The position numbers and the translations under genes are program-made. Under the pieces are notes generated by a model. That model did no database searches. It was not told where the DNA came from and saw only the letters and a list, made by a program, of their open reading frames with translations. Shown piece after piece: positions 50,968 to 59,165 of a stretch of DNA of 64,000 nucleotides (within the stretch, counting starts at the first letter, position 1; each line of letters opens with the position of its first letter). Where the stretch lies: NCBI RefSeq assembly GCF_034661235.1, contig NZ_CP141059.1, positions 3,161,501 through 3,225,500 of the forward strand, in the 5' to 3' direction. Origin of the DNA: Nocardioides bizhenqiangii (GTDB lineage Bacteria > Actinomycetota > Actinomycetes > Propionibacteriales > Nocardioidaceae).

Positions 50968-51408
50968 ATGTCCTACACAGCAGAGCAGTTGAGCGACCTG
51001 GAAGAGATCCGGCGCCTGTCCGCCGTCTACGCACGCGGGCTCGACCGCTTCGACATGGAAGAGGTCATGCAGATCTTCGCTGTCGACTCGGTCTTCGATG
51101 CGACTCCGGTCGGGATGGAGGAGTACAAGGGCGTCGATGCGATCCGCGACTTCTTCGTGCACAACCAGGAAGTGATGAACGACCAGATGCATCTGTTCGG
51201 GAACTTCGTCATCGACCTCGAAAGTCCCACCCGGGCCCGCGGGACGAGCTACCTCTTCCAGGACGGGCACCTCAAGTCCGGAGCTCAGGTCACCACCTCG
51301 TGCCTGAACGAGGACGAGTACGAGAAGCGCGACGGGCAGTGGTACGTCGTGCGCCGGGCCTGCATCGGTCTGATGCCGATGGTCGGCAACGACTCGTACC
51401 AGGAGTAG
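50968..51408 (+). CDS. NTF2/SnoaL-like protein, second copy
   Basis: A 146-residue SnoaL_4-type domain: LEEIRRLSAVYARGLDRFDMEEVMQIFAVDSVFD, EEYKGVDAIRDFFVHNQEVM, HLFGNFVIDL. GAGGAG lies just before the ATG. This fold includes steroid isomerases and the bile-acid dehydratase BaiE. Grouped here with an SDR, an OYE-type reductase and a transporter, a dehydratase or isomerase role is a reasonable guess, not shown. Confidence 0.85.
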   Translation: MSYTAEQLSDLEEIRRLSAVYARGLDRFDMEEVMQIFAVDSVFDATPVGMEEYKGVDAIRDFFVHNQEVMNDQMHLFGNFVIDLESPTRARGTSYLFQDGHLKSGAQVTTSCLNEDEYEKRDGQWYVVRRACIGLMPMVGNDSYQE

Positions 51409-51409
51409 T

Positions 51410-51452
51410 CCCCGGTCCGGGGCTGGCCCGGACGGTCGGGTCCGGGTCAGCC
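51410..51452 (+). terminator. Strong hairpins between NTF2-like and SDR genes
   Basis: CCCCGG-T-CCGGGG (51410-51422) and a 13-pair stem GGCTGGCCCGGAC/GTCCGGGTCAGCC (51421-51433 with 51440-51452, one G-U) overlap and are mutually exclusive. No T-run follows, so they may reduce read-through or protect mRNA ends rather than fully terminate. Confidence 0.5.
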
Positions 51453-51480
51453 CAAGGCACCCAACAACGAGAGGCACACC

Positions 51481-52266
51481 ATGAGCAAGAAGCTGGACGG
51501 CAAGGTAGCGGTCATCACGGGGAGCACGCGCAGCATCGGCAGGGCGATCGCGGAGGACTTCCTCGCCGAGGGCGCGTCCGTGGTGCTGAGCGGACGATCC
51601 CGCGAAAAGGGAGCCCTGGCGCTCAAGGAGCTGGACGCCGGTGATCGCGCGCACTTCGTGGTCAGCGATGCGTTGGAGCAGGACCAGGTCGAGAACCTGG
51701 TCGATGAGTCGGTCAAGCACTTCGGGGCGGTCGACATCCTCGTGAACAACACAGGCGGATGCGACGGCTTCGCGCTCATCCACGAACTGTCGGACACTGC
51801 ATGGAACCGGGCGATCGACTGGACGCTGAACTCCGCGTTCTGGGCGACACGTCGCGCCCTGCCCGGCATGCTCGAACGCGGCTGGGGACGGGTCATCTGC
51901 ATCTCGTCGGTCGAGGGCAAGCGCGCCAGCCAGCCTGCGATCGGCCACTACATCACCAGCAAGCACGCATTGAACGGGTTCGTGAAGGCCGTGGCCGTTG
52001 AGTACGGCGCCCAGGGCGTCACCGCGAACGCGATCTGCCCCGGAGCGGTGGAGACCGACAGCATGGCCGTCGCCGGCCGCCAGGCAGCAGAGGCCGCAGG
52101 GATCAGCTATGAACAGTTTCTCGCTCAGTACGCTGGCCAGGCCATGACCGGCAAGCTGAATACCGTCGACGAAGTTGCCGCCGTCGCCACTTTGCTCGCA
52201 AGCGATGCCGGGGCGGGGATGACCGGCGGGCTCATCAACGTGGACGGCGGGACCAGCCCCTGGTGA
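51481..52266 (+). CDS. Short-chain dehydrogenase/reductase
   Basis: A 261-residue classical SDR: TGSTRSIGRAIAEDFLAEGA, NNTGGCDGF near residue 90, catalytic ISSVEGKRASQ and YITSKHALNGF near 156, and INVDGGTSPW at the C-terminus. GAGAGGCACACC precedes the ATG. Motifs such as GKRASQP are common in 7-alpha-hydroxysteroid and 3-oxoacyl-ACP reductase-like SDRs. No mycofactocin-type insertion is present. Confidence 0.9.
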   Translation: MSKKLDGKVAVITGSTRSIGRAIAEDFLAEGASVVLSGRSREKGALALKELDAGDRAHFVVSDALEQDQVENLVDESVKHFGAVDILVNNTGGCDGFALIHELSDTAWNRAIDWTLNSAFWATRRALPGMLERGWGRVICISSVEGKRASQPAIGHYITSKHALNGFVKAVAVEYGAQGVTANAICPGAVETDSMAVAGRQAAEAAGISYEQFLAQYAGQAMTGKLNTVDEVAAVATLLASDAGAGMTGGLINVDGGTSPW

Positions 52267-52615
52267 TCGTGTCGCAGTGAGTCGTTACGTTCACAGCCTC
52301 TGCTGACGCGGACGATGACGAGACCACCACCGGACCAACGACCGCCTGTGCCAGGTGCGTGCGGTTGTAGGCGACCACGATCGCCGCGCGGCGGGGCTGA
52401 ACAGCCTGAGGCGTGGAATAGGGCGAGCTTGAGCCGTTACCCAGATCCAGCAGCCTCTCCTCCAGGTCCATCAAGGCGAAGTAGAGCCCACGCCGACGGA
52501 GGAACCCTCAGCCACAGCGGCACCACGACGAGCCGCGGCGTGCCGTACTTCAATCTCTGTGGTCGTCGGCGTCAAACGCAGCCGTGCCGACCTTCAAATG
52601 CCGTAAGGAGCGCCC
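52267..52615. other. 349-base gap with a possible gene fragment
   Basis: On the minus strand a frame from about 52504 reads LYFALMDLEERLLDLG then RRAAIVVAYNRTHLAQAVVG, which looks protein-like but is short, lacks a ribosome site and matches nothing I recognise. It may be a decayed gene. No copy of the TCATGA motif is seen here, so the second TetR is probably read from the upstream operon. Confidence 0.35.
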
Positions 52616-53236
52616 ATGAATCCATCGATCGCGACTCGCACCGACAGCGTCCGCTCCAAGCGGTCGGCGATCGTGGCTGCTGCGATCGATCGCTTCGCCA
52701 GCGACGGGTTCGAGCACACGAAGTGGGCAGCGATCGCCGGAGACGTCGGCATCGGCGAGGCCACCCTGTATTACTACTACGAGTCGAAGGCGCACTGCCT
52801 GCTCACCATCATGAGGACGGAGCTCACGCGATTCCTGGAGCGGTTCCAGCGCGCCACGGGGCCGCTGGAGAACCCAAATGAGGCGCTGCGCGTCGCGGTG
52901 CGGGCCGCGTACCTAGGCGTTCCGCGGGACGCCCAGCCGCGGCGGATCCTGTGCAACCACCTTGACCTACTCAGCGCACCGCGGCTCTTGGAGAGCGAGG
53001 AGCGCGAGCGCCGCCACTCGAGAGCGCTCGTGCGCGCCATCGAGCAGGGATGGGCAAGCCTCATCCGGCGCGGGGTCGAGAGCGGCGACTTCCCTGCCCG
53101 CGACGCCGACCTTTCCGCACGTCTGGCGCTCGCCCTGGTTGTTGCAGTGTGGGGCTGGTATCGCCCCGATGACCAATACACTCTCGACGAGATCGGCCTG
53201 TTCACCTCGGAGGCGGTACTCCGTCTGGTTGCGTAA
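52616..53236 (+). CDS. TetR family regulator, paralogue 2
   Basis: A 206-residue TetR protein, the same length as 45854-46474 and colinear with it from MNPSIATRTDSVRSKRSAIVAAAIDRF to the C-terminal SEAVLRLVA. The recognition region EHTKWAAIAGDVGIGEATLYYYYESKAHCLL is nearly the same, so both may bind the same operator; the ligand domain is more divergent. AAGGAG lies just upstream of the ATG. Confidence 0.92.
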   Translation: MNPSIATRTDSVRSKRSAIVAAAIDRFASDGFEHTKWAAIAGDVGIGEATLYYYYESKAHCLLTIMRTELTRFLERFQRATGPLENPNEALRVAVRAAYLGVPRDAQPRRILCNHLDLLSAPRLLESEERERRHSRALVRAIEQGWASLIRRGVESGDFPARDADLSARLALALVVAVWGWYRPDDQYTLDEIGLFTSEAVLRLVA

Positions 53237-53329
53237 TCGTGGACCGCCATATCCAGACCGGCCCGGTAAGTGGCCTGGTGGTTGACGCCATCCCGCCGCG
53301 ACCGATGTCTTGGAGCTGGGTGGCTGTCC

Positions 53330-54265
53330 TTAATCCGCGAGCGATTCGGGATCTTCGGCGAGAAGGGACCGGTGCAGACCGTCGAAAAAGTCAGCGTCGC
53401 GGCAGCGCACCCCGGCGTACCCGAGGGTGAGGGTCTCCCGGTCCACTCGGACCGGCCGGTCCTGAAGCGGACGAACGATGTCGTCGGCGGCGTCCTGAAG
53501 CTTGAACAGGTCGCAGCCGTGCTTCAGACCGGTGATGTCGGCGACGGCGATGAATGCCTCGAGCGGGCAGTTGCCGGCACCGGCGCCATGACCGGCCAGC
53601 GACGCGTCCACCCGACGTACGCCGTTCTCGACTGCCACCACCGAGTTGGCGACCGACAAGGAGAGGTTCTCGTGGGCGTGGATACCGATCTCGGTCTCGG
53701 CATCGAGGACGTCGCGGTAGGCGCGGACCCGGGCGGCGACGTCGTTCATGGTCAGCCGACCGCCCGAGTCGGTGACGTAGACGCAGTGCGCGCCGTACGA
53801 CTCCATCAGCTGTGCCTGCCTGGCAAGCTCCTCCGGCGGCGCCATGTGGGAGAGCATCAGGAATCCGGAAACGTCCATTCCGAGCTCGCGGGCGGCGGCG
53901 ATGTGCTGGGCCGAGATGTCCGCCTCGGTGCAGTGGGTGGCCACGCGGACCGAGCGGACGCCGAGCGCGTAGGCAGTCTTCAGCTCGTGGATGGTGCCGA
54001 CGCCGGGCAGCAGCAACGTGGTCAGCCGCGCCTTCTTCAGCACCGAGGCGGCGGCCTCGATCCACTCCCAGTCGGTGTGGGAACCGGGTCCGTAGTTGAC
54101 GGAGCCACCCGCGAGTCCGTCACCGTGGGCGACCTCGATCGCGTCGACGCCGGCGTCGTCGAGCGCGGTGACGACGCGCTGGACGTCGTCGGTGGAGATC
54201 CGGTGCCGGACGGCGTGCATGCCGTCGCGGAGGGTGACGTCCTGGACGAAGATCTCGGTGCTCAT
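53330..54265 (-). pseudogene. 4-hydroxy-2-oxovalerate aldolase, C-terminus lost
   Basis: The first 285 or so residues are a good DmpG/HsaF-type aldolase: [17 protein letters not shown] with the metal and catalytic residues, [43 protein letters not shown] with metal His residues, and [19 protein letters not shown]. After [13 protein letters not shown] the family normally continues YSSFLxHAxxAA... and ends with a C-terminal domain of about 50 residues; here it becomes [26 protein letters not shown] and stops at 311 residues. The part that contacts acetaldehyde dehydrogenase is missing, matching the loss of that partner's N-terminus. Might retain some activity. Confidence 0.75.
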
Positions 54266-54567
54266 GCGCTGGCTTCCTGGGCATTGGCCCTGCGGGCCGC
54301 GATCCGCTCGGCGACCTGGAGGCCGGCTGAGGTCATGATGTCGAGGTTCCCGGCGTAGGCCGGAAGGTAGTGCGCGGCGCCCTCGACCTCGAGGAACACC
54401 GAAACCTGGTGCGTCGGGCGGCCCTGCGAGCCGTCGGCGAGCAACGTCTCGACCGGCTGGTCGTCCGGGATGGCGATGATCTGCACGGCCTGCTTGAGCC
54501 GGTAGCCCGGAACGTAGGCCGCCACGTCGGCCACCATCTTCTCCACGCTCTGGCGGATTCCCTGTCG
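54262..54567 (-). pseudogene. Acetaldehyde dehydrogenase (acetylating), C-terminal fragment
   Basis: Only the last 101 residues are recognisable: [25 protein letters not shown], then [27 protein letters not shown], the end of DmpF/HsaG-type enzymes. The NAD-binding domain and catalytic Cys are absent; the frame beyond 54567 runs antisense to an HxlR fragment and is not protein-like. The stop overlaps the aldolase start (ATGA), preserving the usual dehydrogenase-aldolase order. Confidence 0.8.
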
Positions 54568-54909
54568 CGGAGGCTCGGCGCCCTGGTCGATGCCGGACTC
54601 CTCGAACGGCGCCGTTACAACGAACGCCCTCCGCGCGACGAGTACGTGCTCACCGAAGCCGGGCACGCCTTCCGCCCCGTGCTGACCGCCCTGTATGCGT
54701 GGGGCAACCAGCAGTACCACCCTGAGGAGGTCAACGTCCGTCTTGTCGACGCCGAGACCGGGGAGGACGTGGATCCGGTCCTGGTGGACCGCTCGACCGG
54801 CAAGCCGCTGGACGACGAGCACACGGCATTCCTGCCCGGACCGGCTGCCGACGATCGGCTCCGGGCCGTGCTCGAGCGTCGCGCAGATCGCGCAGATCGC
54901 GCATCGTGA
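54562..54909 (+). pseudogene. HxlR-type regulator, N-terminus lost
   Basis: From [20 protein letters not shown] the plus-strand frame reads as the second half of an HxlR winged helix ([29 protein letters not shown]) plus a tail with [18 protein letters not shown]. The first 50 residues of the domain are missing; the frame upstream is antisense to the acetaldehyde dehydrogenase fragment. The two broken genes meet head to head at about 54560. Confidence 0.7.
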
Positions 54910-54981
54910 GTCAGGCAAGCCAGCGGGGCAGAGGCGGCTGATCCGCCCCCAGCCTGACCGGTCGCCTCACCGGAATCGCGC

Positions 54982-55578
54982 TTACGTGGCGAGATGCTCC
55001 GCAAGCGATGCCATCGCCGCCTCGAGCAGCGTCGGCAACGACGCGTCCGGCGACTCGAGCCATTGCTCGTACGCCGACAGGGCCAGCGCCAGCGACACGT
55101 GGCCGACCGTCCTCGGCATCAGGTCGTCCGCCTCGAGTCCGCGTCGGTCGGCGACGTAGTCCGCGATGACGGCGCGCCACTCGGCATACCGCAGGACCGA
55201 GTGCGCCTGGAGTGCCGGGGTCCGGAGGATCAACCGCATCCGGTCGCGGTGGGGAGGCTGGGAATCCTCGGGGAACTCGTTGAACGCGAGCACGCCGCGG
55301 TGCACCGCCTCGTGCAGCGGAAGGTCGGTCGGCATGCCGGCGAGGATCTGGCGGAACCCGTCGAGGGTCCGGTCGAACTGCCCCCACGGGATGTCGTTCT
55401 TCGAGGAGTAGTAGCGAAAGAGGGTGCGGCGACTGACCCCGATCTCAGCGGCGATCGCCTCGACGGTGGTCGCCTCGAAACCCTGTTCGGCGAAGAGCCG
55501 GAACGCCGCCTGCTCGATCTCGGCGTGCGAGGTCACCTCGGGCCGCCCCGCCCCAGAACGCCGGCCAGCTGAGGGCAT
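54982..55578 (-). CDS. mftR: Mycofactocin system transcriptional regulator MftR
   Basis: A 198-residue TetR protein: GRPEVTSHAEIEQAAFRLFAEQGF, helix-turn-helix TTVEAIAAEIGVSRRTLFRYYSSKNDIPWGQFD, then LHEAVHRGVLAFNEFP, ILRTPALQAHSVLRYAEWRAVIADYVA and GHVSLALALSAYEQWL, all typical of MftR. MftR represses the mft operon and responds to acyl-CoA in mycobacteria. ATG 55578 is preferred (GAAAGG upstream); ATG 55608 would overlap the operator-like palindrome. Divergent from mftA over 88 bases. Confidence 0.93.
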   Translation of the reverse strand: MPSAGRRSGAGRPEVTSHAEIEQAAFRLFAEQGFEATTVEAIAAEIGVSRRTLFRYYSSKNDIPWGQFDRTLDGFRQILAGMPTDLPLHEAVHRGVLAFNEFPEDSQPPHRDRMRLILRTPALQAHSVLRYAEWRAVIADYVADRRGLEADDLMPRTVGHVSLALALSAYEQWLESPDASLPTLLEAAMASLAEHLAT

Positions 55579-55612
55579 CGACAAACCTTTCGTCTCGAGC
55601 TCTTCCATTATG

Positions 55613-55623
55613 GCATCCGATGC
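55613..55623. promoter_or_regulatory. GCAT-CCG-ATGC palindrome in mftR-mftA gap
   Basis: A short inverted repeat within ATGGCATCCGATGCATT, in the only AT-rich part of the divergent mftR/mftA promoter region. It is the best visible MftR operator candidate. Confidence 0.5.
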
Positions 55624-55666
55624 ATTTATTGTGTGACCTCCACCACGCCGCACGGAAGGAAGCGCC

Positions 55667-55780
55667 ATGAGCCAGACCCACATCACGAGTCCCGAAGTCC
55701 ACCCCTCCAACGACGAGCCGATCCTCGCAGAGGACCTCATCGAAGAGGTCTCCATCGACGGCATGTGCGGCGTCTACTGA
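55667..55780 (+). CDS. mftA: Mycofactocin precursor peptide MftA
   Basis: A 37-residue peptide beginning MSQTHITSPE and ending IDGMCGVY, the invariant mycofactocin core, with an acidic leader AEDLIEEVSI that MftB should bind. The last two residues, Val and Tyr, are decarboxylated and cross-linked by MftC and released by MftE as the redox moiety. GGAAGGA precedes the ATG. It is 16 bases before mftB. Confidence 0.97.
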   Translation: MSQTHITSPEVHPSNDEPILAEDLIEEVSIDGMCGVY

Positions 55781-55796
55781 GACGGCGACGACCGTG

Positions 55797-56075
55797 ATGC
55801 TCGATGAGGCCTGGGCGCTGTCGCCGTCGGTCGCCCTGCGGCCCGAGCGGTTCGGCGCTCTGGCCTACCATTTCGGCAACCGCAAGCTCACCTTCCTGAA
55901 GCGGCCCATGCTGGTGGCGGTCGTTCGCGGCCTCGCCACGCAGCCTGACGTGCGGAGTGCCCTGGCCGCAGCCGGCGTACCGGCACACCAGCACGCGGCG
56001 TACGCCGAAGCGCTGCGCGGGCTCGCCGCGACCGACCTGATCAGGCCGCGCGCGGCCGCCGAAGGAGCCGCATGA
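55797..56075 (+). CDS. mftB: Mycofactocin biosynthesis chaperone MftB
   Basis: A 92-residue RiPP-recognition protein: LDEAWALSPSVALRPERFGALAYHFGNRKLTFLKRPMLVAVVRGL. It delivers MftA to the radical SAM enzyme. ATG 55797 is preceded in frame by GTG 55794; either is possible. Its TGA overlaps the mftC ATG. Confidence 0.95.
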   Translation: MLDEAWALSPSVALRPERFGALAYHFGNRKLTFLKRPMLVAVVRGLATQPDVRSALAAAGVPAHQHAAYAEALRGLAATDLIRPRAAAEGAA

Positions 56076-57298
56076 CCGCCGTCCAGGAACGTCCGACCAC
56101 CGGATCGCTGGTGGCGCAGTTCGAGCTCGGTCTCGACGCTCCCATCTGCCTGACCTGGGAGCTCACCTACGCCTGCAACCTGGAGTGCGCGCACTGCCTC
56201 TCGAGCAGCGGCCGCCGTGACCCGCGCGAGCTCAGCACCGAACAGTGCGAGGCGGTGATCGACGAGCTCCAGCGGATGCAGGTCTTCTACGTCAACATCG
56301 GCGGTGGGGAGCCGACGATCAGGCCGGACTTCTGGCATCTGCTCGAGTACGCCGTGGATCACCAGGTCGGGGTGAAGTTCTCCACCAACGGGGTCCGGAT
56401 CACACCAGAACGGGCCCGGTTCCTGGCCAGCACCGACTACGTCGACGTCCAGATCTCCCTCGACGGGGCGACCGCCGAGGTCAACGACTACGTGCGCGGG
56501 CCGGGATCTTTCGACATGGCTCTCGTCGCGTTGCAGAACCTCCAGGACGCCGGGTTCCGGGACGCGAAGATCTCGGTGGTCTGCACCCGGCAGAACATCG
56601 GCCAGCTCGACGAGTTCAAGGCCCTGGCGGACCGGTTCGGCGCCACCTTGCGGCTGACCCGGCTGCGGCCGTCCGGTCGCGGCGCTGATGTGTGGGACGA
56701 GCTCCACCCTCTGCCCGAACAGCAGAAGGTGCTCTACGACTGGCTGATGACCCATGGCGAGAACGTGCTGACGGGGGACTCGTTCTTCCACCTCTCTGCG
56801 TTCGGTGAGGCGCTGCCGGGGCTCAACCTGTGTGGCGCAGGACGAGTGGTCTGTCTGATCGACCCGATCGGGGACGTCTACGCCTGCCCGTTCGCGATCC
56901 ATGACAACTTCCTGGCTGGCAATCTCCTTGCCGACGGCGGCTTCCAGCAGGTCTGGCAGACCTCGGAACTCTTCCGCGAGCTCCGTGCACCACAAACCGG
57001 TGGAGCCTGCTCAAAGTGCACGTTCTATGACACCTGCCGCGGTGGGTGCATGGCCGCCAAGTTCTTCACCGGCCTCCCCCTCGACGGACCCGACCCCGAG
57101 TGCGTCCAGGGGTACGGCGAGACGGCCCTCGCCGGTAACCGGACGATTCCTGCACCTTCCCAGGACCACTCCAAGGCAGGCCCTACCCGCAACCAACCGG
57201 TCATGCTGCAACTGCTGACCCGGCCACCAGTCTCCGCATGCGCCGAGAGCCCACTCGCCGGATTCGACCCCGAACACGTCAGCGGGTGCTGCTCGTGA
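56072..57298 (+). CDS. mftC: Mycofactocin radical SAM maturase MftC
   Basis: A 408-residue radical SAM/SPASM enzyme. The SAM cluster ligands are CNLECAHC near residue 30; SPASM cysteines are in CGAGRVVCLIDPIGDVYACPF near 252-272 and CSKCTFYDTCRGGCMA near 312-327. It oxidatively decarboxylates the MftA tyrosine and forms the Val-Tyr carbon-carbon bond. A C-terminal tail ending SGCCS extends beyond the core. Overlaps mftB (ATGA) and mftD (GTGA). Confidence 0.97.
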   Translation: MTAVQERPTTGSLVAQFELGLDAPICLTWELTYACNLECAHCLSSSGRRDPRELSTEQCEAVIDELQRMQVFYVNIGGGEPTIRPDFWHLLEYAVDHQVGVKFSTNGVRITPERARFLASTDYVDVQISLDGATAEVNDYVRGPGSFDMALVALQNLQDAGFRDAKISVVCTRQNIGQLDEFKALADRFGATLRLTRLRPSGRGADVWDELHPLPEQQKVLYDWLMTHGENVLTGDSFFHLSAFGEALPGLNLCGAGRVVCLIDPIGDVYACPFAIHDNFLAGNLLADGGFQQVWQTSELFRELRAPQTGGACSKCTFYDTCRGGCMAAKFFTGLPLDGPDPECVQGYGETALAGNRTIPAPSQDHSKAGPTRNQPVMLQLLTRPPVSACAESPLAGFDPEHVSGCCS

Positions 57299-58500
57299 AG
57301 GTCGAGAACCCATGGAAGCAGAACCCATGGTTCGAGTCGGTTGCTGTTGCGCAAGAGCGTGCCCGCAAACGGCTGCCCCAGCCGGTGTACGGCGCGTTGG
57401 TCGCGGGGTCCGAGCGCGGCCAGAGCATCGCGGACAACGAGTCCGCCTTCATGGAGCTTGGCCTCGCTCCTCATGTCGCCGGCCAGCAGGGCGAGCGCTC
57501 CCAGGCGACATCGGTGATGGGCCAGGACATCTCGCTTCCGGTGATCATCTCCCCCACCGGTGTACAAGCCGTGCACCCCGACGGCGAGATCGCCGTCGCA
57601 AGGGCCGCGGCCGCTCGGGGCACGATCATGGGGTTGTCAAACTTCGCGTCCAAGTCCGTGGAAGAGGTCACCGCAACAGGGGCGACGACGTTCTTCCAGA
57701 TGTACTGGACCGGTGACCGCGACGTGATGATCCAGCGCATGGAACGTGCACGGGCCGCGGGCGCCAAGGGCCTGATCGCCACCCTGGACTGGTCATTCTC
57801 GATGGGTCGCGACTGGGGCAGCCCCGAGATCCCCGAGAAGGTCGACGTCAAGACCATGATCCGGATGGCACCCAAGGTCGCCACCAAACCACGCTGGATC
57901 CGCGACTTCGCCCGCTCCGGTGGGTTCCCCGACCTGACTGCCCCGAACCTCGCTCCGCCCGGAGGCGCCGCACCCACCTTCTTCACGGCGTACTACGAAT
58001 GGATGACCACACCCCCGCCGACCTGGGATGACGTGGCCTGGATGCGCGAGCACTGGACCCAGATCAGTGGGATGCCTTTCATGCTCAAAGGCGTCTGCCG
58101 CATCGACGACGCCCTTCGAGCGGTCGATGCCGGTGTCACTGCCATCTCGGTGTCCAACCATGGCGGCAACAACCTCGATGGCACTCCAGCCGCGATCCGC
58201 ATGGTGGCCCCCATCGCGTCCAAGGTCGGGGACCAGATCGAGGTCGTCATGGACGGCGGCATCCGTCGCGGCAGTGACGTCGCCAAAGCAGTCGCTCTCG
58301 GCGCTCGTGCGGTGATGATCGGCCGTGCGTACCTCTGGGGTCTGGCCGCCAACGGGCAAGCAGGGGTCGAAAACGTCCTCGACGTGTTGCGTGGCGGTGT
58401 CGACTCTGCGCTGTTGGGCATGGGCCACTCCTCGATCCATGACCTCAGCCCCGACGACCTGGTCATCCCGGCAGGGTTCCACCGCGAGCTCGGCGTCTGA
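57295..58500 (+). CDS. mftD: Mycofactocin biosynthesis FMN-dependent deaminase MftD
   Basis: A 401-residue FMN-binding alpha-hydroxyacid-oxidase-like enzyme: FMQ-type VIISPTGVQAVHPDGE near residue 83, FFQMYW near 131, ISVSNHGGNNLDGTPAAIRM with active-site His near 285, and DGGIRRGSDVAKAVALGARAVMIGRAYLWGL. It oxidatively deaminates the AHDP intermediate to give premycofactocin. Starts at GTG 57295 within the mftC stop. Confidence 0.96.
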   Translation: MKVENPWKQNPWFESVAVAQERARKRLPQPVYGALVAGSERGQSIADNESAFMELGLAPHVAGQQGERSQATSVMGQDISLPVIISPTGVQAVHPDGEIAVARAAAARGTIMGLSNFASKSVEEVTATGATTFFQMYWTGDRDVMIQRMERARAAGAKGLIATLDWSFSMGRDWGSPEIPEKVDVKTMIRMAPKVATKPRWIRDFARSGGFPDLTAPNLAPPGGAAPTFFTAYYEWMTTPPPTWDDVAWMREHWTQISGMPFMLKGVCRIDDALRAVDAGVTAISVSNHGGNNLDGTPAAIRMVAPIASKVGDQIEVVMDGGIRRGSDVAKAVALGARAVMIGRAYLWGLAANGQAGVENVLDVLRGGVDSALLGMGHSSIHDLSPDDLVIPAGFHRELGV

Positions 58501-58502
58501 CC

Positions 58503-59165
58503 ATGTCCAGCCATGGGCGCGACTTGGCCGAGGTCACCTGGACCGAGCTGCCAGAGCGCCCCCTCGTCCTCGTGCCGGTCGGCTCGACCGAGCAGCACGG
58601 CCCGCACCTCCCGTTGGAGACTGACACCCTGATCGCGACCGCGGTCGCTCACGAGCTGGCTGGGCTGCTCAACGGGTACGTCGCTCCCGCACTGTCGATC
58701 GGCGCCAGCGGAGAGCACCAGGGCTTCCCCGGCGTACTCTCTATCGGAACCGAGGCCCTGCACATCGTCCTTGTCGAGCTGGTGCGTTCACTGTCCCTGT
58801 GGGCCGGACACGTACTCGTGATCAACGGGCACGGCGGCAACCTCGACGCCGTCAGATCCGCCTCAGAGCAACTCCAGCAAGAGGGACACCATGTCGACTG
58901 GATCCCCTGTGCTGTCCAATGTGATGCACACGCCGGTCACACCGAGACATCCCTGCTGCTGCACCTGGCACCGTGGCTCGTCCGGCCTACCCTGGCCGCG
59001 GTTGGCAACACCCGGCCGGTGACCGAACTTCTGCCCGCACTGAGGGCGAACGGCGTGCGCGCGGTCGCGCCGAATGGCGTCCTCGGAGACCCCACACGCG
59101 CGACCGCCGCCGCTGGCGCCGCCCTGTTCCGACAGATGGTGGAGACTGCCCGACGTGGACTTTGA
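58503..59165 (+). CDS. mftE: Mycofactocin system creatininase-family peptidase MftE
   Basis: A 220-residue metal-dependent creatininase-fold protein: VLVPVGSTEQHGPHLPLETDTLIA with metal-binding Glu/His/Asp near residues 27-43, GASGEHQGFPG, NGHGGN near 106, and HAGHTETS near 143. It cleaves MftC-modified MftA to release the C-terminal dipeptide-derived AHDP. Two bases after mftD and overlapping the SDR start by 11 bases. Confidence 0.96.
   Translation: MSSHGRDLAEVTWTELPERPLVLVPVGSTEQHGPHLPLETDTLIATAVAHELAGLLNGYVAPALSIGASGEHQGFPGVLSIGTEALHIVLVELVRSLSLWAGHVLVINGHGGNLDAVRSASEQLQQEGHHVDWIPCAVQCDAHAGHTETSLLLHLAPWLVRPTLAAVGNTRPVTELLPALRANGVRAVAPNGVLGDPTRATAAAGAALFRQMVETARRGL

Noticed and set aside
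54562..54918. Full-length reading of the two overlapping frames as intact genes
   Set aside because: Only the C-terminal parts of each show family blocks; upstream parts are mirror-image antisense.
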